Shown piece after piece: positions 57,438 through 64,000 of a stretch of 64,000 bases of DNA. Source of the stretch: Cristatella mucedo. Lineage: Eukaryota; Bryozoa; Phylactolaemata; Cristatellidae. The position numbers and the translations under genes were made by a program. Each line of letters starts with the position of its first letter. Position 1 is the stretch's first letter. The DNA is taken from assembly GCA_009760855.2 (NCBI GenBank), contig WPIO01000005.1, forward strand, positions 3,122,501 through 3,186,500, given 5' to 3'. The notes under the pieces were generated by a model that was not told the DNA's origin, made no database searches, and saw only the letters and a program-made list of their open reading frames with translations.

Positions 57438-57897
57438 GTATGTATTGTCAAGCCGACCTTGGGGTGCACTAGAAATTTTATTTACTAGAACTTATATCTC
57501 TGCTATGTACTCGTGCCTGCTTGGAGTGATCCTTTGAAAGAATGCCGTAGATATTGTGACAAAAGTGTGTTTCTGGTGGTTAGTACCAGTTTTTAATCGC
57601 TAGCAGACATTGCAATCATTTTTTGGAAAATAGAGAAACCAGAAGAAATGCTAGCGCCTCAGAACACAATATTTAGAGGTTTGTTGTGATGGGTGCTGCT
57701 CAGAAACTATTTTTTGACGACAAAGTAAAACAAGTCGCAGGAACCATCGCTAATCAATTTTTAGAATGGATGAAAAAAGACTGGTTGGTTCTCTGTGATG
57801 CTTTGCTGATGTTTGCACCGTGTCTCTTCTTGATCATTAATCTGATCCCGCTGAGCTCTGAGCTTCTGATTCTTCGAGTCGCACCTGCTTAGATTAG

Positions 57898-57975
57898 TTG
57901 CCTTGTAGTAGCACTTCGTATCTGGCTGTGGCTAAAACTCGAAATGACAGGAACAGTGGTGGGTGAGATATTTTG
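57898..57975 (+). pseudogene. Decayed duplicate of the CUB3 exon at 56.04 kb
   Basis: CACTTCGTATCTGGCTGTGG and the following CTAAAACTCGAAATGACAGG closely resemble CACTCCATATCTGGCTGCGG and CTAAACCTTGAGAAGACAGG at about 56034-56075. It translates to LRIWLWLKLEMTGTVV against LHIWLRLNLEKTGLVV. A stop follows at GAGATATTTTGA and similarity fades, so this is a partial, same-strand exon duplicate 1.9 kb downstream. Confidence 0.65.
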
Positions 57976-58552
57976 AATACCCCTGTGCTCACGAGTCTGC
58001 AGGGACTGAGAAACACGACTGAAGTGCAGACACTCGGCTGGCTGTCTTTTAGCTCTGCATTCAAAGATGGTAGCCAGGACGAGTAACCCGGTTACGGCTT
58101 TCTTTGGCCCACTGCTGTAGTTTTCATCGTTAGCCTGAAGTAAAAGTGCATTCATGGTGGCCGTTCTGATGAAATTCTGATTTATCCAAGGATTTAGATA
58201 CTTCGTTTTTATGCTGTAATGATTGTCACTTGGTTTGCTGTCGTATCTGCTAGCTGAATGAACATTGTCTAATTGATGCATACTATAACAGCAACTTGAG
58301 TGCAACAAGTGCATCGTCGAGCCTCTACCGTGGATACTCTGTAGCATATGTAGTGGTACACGGAAATGCTTCTGAGTTATGAGTGGTATAGGCGATTTCT
58401 AACGGAGATGACATATACCCATATGTGGTAGTACTTGGGGCGAGGCTGTGTTAACTTCGACTACAATAGGTTACATGACTCTATTATATCCATCTTTTGG
58501 GTAATATATTGATACCATATTGTACAACATCATGGTGTAGGCCTACAGTAAT

Positions 58553-58830
58553 ACCAGATGGAACTACTCTCCTACTGCCGACTATGGCTCATCCTTTTCA
58601 GCGGTCCTGAGCTGCTACTTCCATGCTACTCACTGTCTCAACTGCTCTCCTGACTCTGCTATGCTTCCCACTTTCTCTTTGTTGCGTGAGACGAAGTCTG
58701 CTAGCTACCGAATGCGAACTGAAAGCCGCTTAGGCTGTGAGTGCTCTATACAAAACTCTCCTGCATAACACCCACATGGTCTTTATGACTTTGTGGAGTT
58801 ACTGACGGAGATACATTACATTACATTTCG
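58553..58830 (+). mobile_element. LINE-B 3' end, sense
   Basis: GGAACTACTCTCCTACTGCC, GTCCTGAGCTGCTACTTCCA, CAAAACTCTCCTGCATAACA and ACGGAGATACATTACATTAC. It matches 26.08-26.36 kb closely over its length. It is truncated just inside the ORF2 C-terminus. Confidence 0.9.
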
Positions 58831-59522
58831 GGTCGTTCTGTACCTCAGCGTGACTGCCAGATTTTGCATTTTCTTGTTCTGGCAATGTAGCAGTATGCAA
58901 AGTTAGGTATACTAGTCTGTTTAGTTGCTTAAAGAACCAAATAATGTGATGTAATTTTTGCATTTGATCGGAATCGAGCTCTTGGTTCTTGGTGGTTGCT
59001 GGCTTAATGAAGCGACGTGTTCATATTTATTCTTAGCATCTCAAGTTGATAAACCACTAGCATATTAATTCAACATGAAGCTTTATTTAAAAAGTTGCCA
59101 CTTGAATAGCTCGCTGGTGAAAAATATGTAAAAAGCATCAAATTGTGACTCCGGGTTAACAGTTTGAAGGTGCAGAATGCTGGCGTTATTTGGCTTTAGG
59201 TGTCTAGTAAGCTCGAACGCTGGAATTGGGTAGCCGCTCATATATTCGGTTAAAATTTTGCATGCATTGGCTGTGCAGTCCGTGTGGTCTTGTGTAAGTA
59301 GGTCTCAGACCTTTGGCACTGTGTATTGTTTTTTGCGTGCTCTACGTGCTCAGCATCCTGTGATTTCTGTTGGCTGATCTCTTGCTAAGGCCATGCATTC
59401 AGTTCGCCCTTACGTATTGTAAATGCTTTTAAATGCTGGCATTGTATTGCTAGTCTTGTATACTTTTGTCTTGTATGCAGTCAACTCAATCCGAATACAT
59501 GAAGTAGCTAAATTCTAGGTAG
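58831..59522. other. Intron sequence before EGF2
   Basis: No recognisable element. It ends at the AATTCTAGGTAG acceptor region. Confidence 0.45.
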
Positions 59523-59666
59523 ACTATGATGAATGTGCTGAAAAGTCAAGCAATACGTGTGAGCAACTGTGCATCAACACAGTACACGGCTACAAATGTG
59601 ACTGCTCTCCTGGTTTCAAGCTTGTCAACGACACTAACTGCATGCCGAAATTAGCCGACTACAGAG
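59523..59666 (+). CDS. tld-like: Tolloid-like exon: calcium-binding EGF domain (EGF2)
   Basis: Reads [48 protein letters not shown]. It has six cysteines in EGF spacing and the calcium-binding pattern (D-x-D-E-C at the start). The CxNxxxxYxCxC motif is where the Asn is beta-hydroxylated in this class. It is encoded by one exon, phase 1 on both sides, with acceptor GGTAG and donor AGAG|GTAGGT. In Tolloids this EGF separates CUB3 from CUB4 and rigidifies the chain in a calcium-dependent way. Intact. Confidence 0.93.
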
Positions 59667-59818
59667 GTAGGTTTGGACTGGCTGCTGAATAGTGTTTTGG
59701 ATGTCGCATAGCGGTTTGGTTCTTCGGTTCGGTTCGGTTCGGTTGCTCGCAGCCACTCCTCAAAAAACTGTGACCACGACACGGTCACTTATCTTCAGCT
59801 GATCTTTCTGCTGTGCAG

Positions 59819-60003
59819 ATTCTTGCGGGAAGGTCCTCACGACCGTTAGCGGAAAGTTGCGGTCGTCCACGGAGCCAGTTCGCGACTGCATATGGCGCAT
59901 ACATCTTCCTGGCTACAGAATTTACCTGACATTCCATAAAATGGACATCCGTCCAGCCGATAATAACTGCAGCACTAGCTATGTCGAGGTTTCTTCGGAG
60001 CAG
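59819..60003 (+). CDS. tld-like: Tolloid-like exon: CUB4, first part
   Basis: Reads DSCGKVLTTVSGKLRSSTEP, VRDCIWRIHLPGYRIYLTFH, KMDIRPADNNCSTSYVEVSS EQ. CG start, DCIWRI and the C..SYVEV strand are all present, giving three of the four CUB cysteines. The acceptor CTGTGCAG, only 152 bp after EGF2, gives phase 1. The donor GAGCAG|GTATGT is phase 0, so this CUB is split at a different place from CUB1. The SPxYP motif is reduced to SSTEP. Confidence 0.94.
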
Positions 60004-60882
60004 GTATGTAGCAATACAACCATTGACGAATAGCTGCATGTATGTATCTGTGCCATGCATTTTTTGCTCTTAACACATTGTCTCCGACAATGACAGCTTG
60101 CTGTTGTAGAAGGCTTGCCGAGCAGCTTTTCCACTGTTATGTTTTTGGTTTAACTGCAGATATATGGCAAGAATTCTACAATTGAAATATTTGAATCCAT
60201 ATCGCTTGTAACGTAAAGAATTAAGGTCGGCTAATTGAACAGCCTAATTTCCCATACACCATCAGAACAGCCTAAGCTGTTATTACTCTATTTGAAAGGA
60301 GACAGCAGAGGCTAGCCTACACCAGAACTCATAAAGCTCGACCGTTCGTCTAGTGTGATCATCTTACCTCTGACCCAAAATCTAAGGACGTAAACCTTGT
60401 AGTTGCGGATGGCTCCATCGTAAGTCTAGTGGCCCTTTTCACTTGACTAAGACTTTATAGCTAGCATAATTTATGCTCAAGACCTACTTCGAGTTCCACG
60501 TGTGATGCAGCTGCAACTGTGCTAAAACTCGATGTGTTGGGGCGCTTTGTGACTCGGGCACCATGCATTTGCCTATCGGCCCTAATGTTTTGAAATTTAA
60601 TTTTAATCAGCTGGGGCATGGACATACAAATATGTATGAAGCTCTTACGATAATCATTGATGCCGAGTATGCATGTCATTGGACTTGAAATTGTAAGCTT
60701 TTTCTCTCTGGGGAATGTTAACCGTAAGCTTTTGTCACTGCATAACAGACTTTACGTCAATCCAGGGAGTATATCCATTTTTTTGTATGCAGTGTAATAG
60801 CGACACATTAACGAGAGAAGTTGTAGAAAATCTTGGTTTCTCAAGATGGAGCAGCAACGAGTAGTCTGACCAGCACTGAAAA
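60004..60882. other. Intron sequence, nothing recognised
   Basis: No recognisable element before the LINE-A copy. Confidence 0.45.
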
Positions 60883-61830
60883 TAATAATAATACTACCTT
60901 TCCATAGCACCCTCAGAGAACATAGTCTATTTCTAGGCATTTTACGTTTATTGCAGAGGATGCATGATCGAGTGGTTAATGATAGCATGCTCAATGTCAA
61001 CAAGCATAAAAGGGTTAGGTGTTACATGCATAGGGTCAGCATGCAAATAAGGTTTACTGGTAGCATGGAGTGTCAGCATGCATAAGGACACAAAGGACAA
61101 ATCGATTAAACCCACTAAATGCTGTGATAAATAGATGTGTTTAGCTTCTTTTAAATGTCGAGTCAGGGGATGTCGTAACGCCACTTGGAAGCGAGTTCCA
61201 GCTTTGGGAACATGCGAACTAAAAGCACGGTCTCCAAAGGATTTGAGGTTCGCACGAGGTGTTTATAAACGATTCGATTCAGAAAAGCAGGTGGTAGGCT
61301 GCTTAGCCTGGTGGGGGAGTGGATCCGATAGGCAGCCTAGAGCCAAAAGACAGAGGGGCCTAAAAGTGAGCAATGTGTCCTTGAAGTCGATGAGTTTCTT
61401 GGCTGGGAGCATGTACAGGTGGGCGAGAAGTGGTGTGATGTGACAACTGCGACACTCGAGACAGACAAGCCTAGCTGCAGAGTTGTGTACCAGCTGTAAG
61501 CGCCTGGACTGAAGAGGTCAGTAGACCAGCAAGCAGTGAGTTGCAGAAGTTGAAACGGGGTGTCACAAATGCACATACTGATTTAGATGTGGTATCATTG
61601 TGTAAGCAAGCCCGAATTTTACCAATGTTACATAGCTGAAAGGAGGCAGACTTGACTGTGGAGCTGATGTGCTCGTCCAGTGAAAGGTCACTTTGGGACA
61701 TGACACATAGATCTCGTGCACGTTCAACAGGAGATATGCTGGCAGAGCCGATTATATGGTTTTCTTATAACTATAAATACTAAGTTGGTTTTATCACCAT
61801 TCAGGTTAAGAAAGTCCCCTTGTTAACTTC
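60883..61830 (-). mobile_element. LINE-A relic (post-RT region and 3' end), antisense
   Basis: The 3' hairpin is at about 60905-60950 (CACCCTCAGAGAACATAGTC..TATTTCTAGGCATTTTAC). The minus strand then gives the frameshifted C-terminal region at 61170-61500. Further 5' (61700-61800) are CNDTTSKSVCAFVTPRFNFC-NSLLAGLL and other pre-C-terminal blocks. Closely collinear with the 45.4-46.7 kb copy. Confidence 0.85.
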
Positions 61831-62057
61831 TCGTCTAGTGCTGTAACGGCTATTGGACGATGCATTGTTCGTACAAAGAGCAATTGCTGATGGTGACCAA
61901 ACGTTTGTATTTTAATGTTATCATTGCAGAAGAGTTTTGTTTTATATCAGTGTTACATCAAGATTGATTCCTGCTGAATATTTCAGTTGAGTTTGGTCAA
62001 AGATTCTTGATTCTTGACTAAAAATTAAATAATAGCAGAGCTATTTTATAATAAGAA

Positions 62058-62172
62058 AATCCTTACCGACTATCACCACTGCTTGAAGTGAGCAATACAG
62101 GATCAGCGACTGCAGGACTCGAACCCACGGCCTGGGTCATGAATAGCGAGCATGTATCTTAACGTTAGACAT
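62058..62172 (-). mobile_element. SINE-B copy, antisense
   Basis: + strand view: CCGACTATCACCACTGCTTG, CGACTGCAGGACTCGAACCC and GCATGTATCTTAACGTTAGA. It lies about 300 bp before the next exon. Confidence 0.7.
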
Positions 62173-62472
62173 CTATTTAAGGCTAGAAAGCTACTCTCGG
62201 CACATCATAGGGTTTGAGGGCTGCCTTATGTGTTAATAGATATTTGTATGATGACCAGATATCATGCACTAATGAGGAACCACTGTCGTGATTTCAGCCG
62301 CCTTGAGGTGAGAATACCAGTCTAGTCACAAAAACTTATCTGCTGACTGCATTTAAACTGTCTGTTTGAGTTTTCAAACTCTATTGGAGTCTTATTTTGG
62401 TGTAGCCCATCGTGATGACTTGCGAAAATGATATACATATGTAGCTAGTGCTCCCCTATAAATATCCGACAG

Positions 62473-62662
62473 GCTGGTGATGTCAAAGGTCGCTTCTGTG
62501 GCACGACTCCTCCAGAAGAAATCTCTGCGACTGGTGCTATGATCATACGTCTGCGTAGACTTACAAATACAGTTTCTATGACGCATATCTACAGTAGCAC
62601 ATTGCTACAGGAGCAGCAGCCATATTTCTCTGCCTCATACGTTGCTTATAAAAGGCAAAACG
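62473..62662 (+). CDS. tld-like: Tolloid-like exon: CUB4, second part
   Basis: Reads AGDVKGRFCGTTPPEEISAT, GAMIIRLRRLTNTVSMTHIY, QPYFSASYVAYKRQN. It supplies the fourth cysteine (GRFCG), the PPEEIS turn and the terminal FSASYVAY strand. About ten residues longer than usual in the loop before QPYFSASY (YSSTLLQEQ). Phase 0 entry after CCGACAG matches 60003. The donor AACG|GTAAGC leaves phase 1. Together with 59819-60003 it completes CUB4 with all four cysteines. Confidence 0.9.
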
Positions 62663-63176
62663 GTAAGCCATGTTGCCTGTTGCACTACCACCTTGTCGTT
62701 GTTATATATTAAGCTGCTGCAATTGAGGCTTGTGCTCATAGACTCTCTGCTGGATTGGCTATAAGTTTATACGACATCATGCTATAGTACAGCCTTGATG
62801 AAGACTTATAAGAAAGCTTCATGCATTTCATCATGTTCTTGGCTCAGAGCGTGCATTCTGGAATATTGGTTGATACCAGACCTCTCACATTTATGTGTGT
62901 ATAGGTGTTTCCAAAATTTTACTGTTGGTAAATTGAAACATGCCTGCCTGGTGTGGTGAGTATTGTGCTTTATTGGTATTGGGAGCATCTTGGAATCGAT
63001 ACTTAGAGGTCGGAGATGTTAATGCTATCTGGCTGGAGCCACACTTATAGGGAAGTAAACTGTGCCACTCAACTTGCAAATGCTGCTCTAGAGTATTGGT
63101 TTGTGATGCCTGTCGATGTATACCCATAGGCCTTTTATAATCGTCATCTGACATGAGTCCTGGAACATTAATTGCC
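62663..63176. other. Intron; first half of CUB5 not found here
   Basis: A CUB first half (CGG...CxWxI) should precede the exon at 63357. I found no such sequence in phase on the + strand. Either a diverged exon escapes recognition or it is missing. Confidence 0.45.
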
Positions 63177-63316
63177 GAGCTGGGTTGGTCCAGCGGTTAA
63201 GGTGCTCGCTCTGACTAAGGTCTGGCTGAGGTCGTGGGCTCGAGCCCTGAGGCATAAGTTAAGCTCCTGAATAGAGATTTAGTTCTCTTGGGGCGCTATA
63301 CAAATGAATTATATTA
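63177..63316 (+). mobile_element. SINE-A, full-length, just before a splice acceptor
   Basis: GCTGGGTTGGTCCAGCGGTT, TCGTGGGCTCGAGCCCTGAG, GAATAGAGATTTAGTTCTCT, GGGGCGCTATACAAATGAAT then an ATT-rich tail. It is the best-preserved complete sense copy. Its tail ends about 40 bp before the CUB5 exon. Confidence 0.9.
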
Positions 63317-63356
63317 TTATGATATTATTGAACATTCTGCATTTAGTTTAGTTCAG

Positions 63357-63453
63357 TTTGACAACGTGGAGATCTTCGACGGTCGTAACCGACAGTCGAC
63401 ACTTCTTGGCCGGTTCTGTGGAGCCGAGCCACCCTCCCCTGTCATGAGCTCCG
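63357..63453 (+). CDS. tld-like: Tolloid-like exon: CUB5, middle part
   Basis: Reads FDNVEIFDGRNRQSTLLGRF then CGAEPPSPVMSS. It matches the DYVExFDG...LGRFCGxxPPxxxxS core of the last CUB of Tolloids. The acceptor is ambiguous: AGs end at 63346, 63351 and 63356, and the frame is open through LVQ upstream. The donor CTCCG|GTAAGT is strong, phase 1. The preceding first half is unidentified. Confidence 0.8.
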
Positions 63454-63544
63454 GTAAGTCCGGTCTCGTCTGACAATCTGCTCTGTATAGATGAGCTTTT
63501 CTGCTATGATGAGTTTACTGGGGAATCCGTAGTTATTACTATGT

Positions 63545-63690
63545 CACCAGACGATGTATCTCTGTCTGTAACTCCACGAGCCGCAAGGGCTAAGTGGATT
63601 CTGTGCAAGAGATTTTTCTGTAGCTGCAGGCTGCACACGTCAAATGCCTATCGGTCGAGAGTGCTGCTTAGCATATGACTCGTTTGATAC
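63545..63690 (-). mobile_element. LINE-B 3' fragment, antisense, decayed
   Basis: + strand view: ATGTATCTCTGTCTGTAACT then CCACGAGCCGCAAGGGCTAA and GTGCAAGAGATTTTTCTGTA. This is a diverged reverse complement of the LINE-B 3' end, lying between the two CUB5 exons. Confidence 0.65.
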
Positions 63691-63852
63691 TGTCAGCAAT
63701 ACTTTAAAGTCTGATAGCTTTGTGTGCAATGACATAGCTGCCGGACCTCAGTCTCGAAGCAGTAGGTATACGTCTTATCGCTGAAACAATTTTCACGGAC
63801 CTAAGGTGGATTAGCTGCTGCATGAAATACATATTGCTACTTTGCTGTGCAG

Positions 63853-64000
63853 CATTATGCTTGCTACACACGATGTGTCCCTCTCAGCCTGGCATTAGGG
63901 GTTTTGCTCTGAAGTCTATAGAAGGACCTAAACCTGTACGTTTTGACTGCAATAGATTAAAAAATAGGTGTCGTGATCCCTCAATATCAAAGCCACACTC
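63853..64000 (+). CDS. tld-like: Tolloid-like exon: probable CUB5 end and C-terminus (runs off window)
   Basis: Reads LCLLHTMCPSQPGIRGFALK SIE, then EGPKPVRFDCNRLKNRC and onwards, open to the window edge. GIRGFALKSI fits the last CUB strand (xxGFxxxYKSI) of the Tolloid C-terminal CUB. The acceptor TGCTGTGCAG gives phase 1, matching the 63453 donor. A possible donor AATAG|GTGTCG at 63968 would end it in phase 2. Basic residues follow, as in the short C-terminal tails of this family. Identification rests on one short strand, so moderate confidence. Confidence 0.5.

Noticed and set aside
57889-58347. 152-codon minus-strand ORF
   Set aside because: No recognisable domain, lies antisense over a decayed exon duplicate, no splice or start context.
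63177-63316. tRNA gene suggested by A- and B-box motifs
   Set aside because: Repeated many times with a common LINE-like tail and no foldable anticodon and acceptor stems. It is a SINE.

Overview
This is eukaryotic DNA from an invertebrate-type animal genome. It has GT-AG introns of 0.15 to about 9 kb, dense degenerate retrotransposons and long microsatellites, and no operons or ribosome binding sites. I cannot name the species. There is one confident host gene, on the + strand: a Tolloid/BMP1-type secreted astacin metalloprotease. Its exons run from about 29.77 kb to the right edge of the window.

Left part (1-29.7 kb): no host gene that I can support. It holds relics of two L2/CR1-like non-LTR retrotransposons (here LINE-A and LINE-B), copies of two tRNA-derived SINEs (SINE-A and SINE-B), a Gypsy-type integrase relic, a hAT-like MITE, a foldback element with long inverted arms, and simple repeats. 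Unannotated stretches between them look like decayed intergenic sequence. They could also include upstream introns of the protease gene, because its signal-peptide exon was not found.

Right part (29.77-64 kb): exons were joined by hand using splice sites, intron phase and domain homology. The order is: end of prodomain with an RxxR cleavage site and start of the catalytic domain (29.77 kb); four further catalytic-domain exons (31.2, 40.3, 41.0 and 43.7 kb) carrying the zinc motif [12 protein letters not shown] and the Met-turn SLMHY; CUB1 (43.95 + 47.33 kb); a CUB2 first half without cysteines (47.75 kb); a damaged EGF-like exon (52.37 kb); a divergent CUB3 (52.85 + 56.02 kb); a calcium-binding EGF (59.52 kb); CUB4 (59.82 + 62.47 kb); and CUB5 (63.36 + probably 63.85 kb). 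This matches the canonical Tolloid layout, astacin-CUB1-CUB2-EGF1-CUB3-EGF2-CUB4-CUB5. The catalytic part, CUB1, EGF2 and CUB4 look fully functional. The CUB2-EGF1-CUB3 part looks eroded.

Introns carry the same repeat families. The most interesting non-coding signal is a shared 3' hairpin on SINE-A and LINE-A. It suggests that the SINE uses the LINE's machinery through that structure. Several repeats also sit very close to splice acceptors of the protease gene, notably about 37 GT units 44 bp before one catalytic exon.
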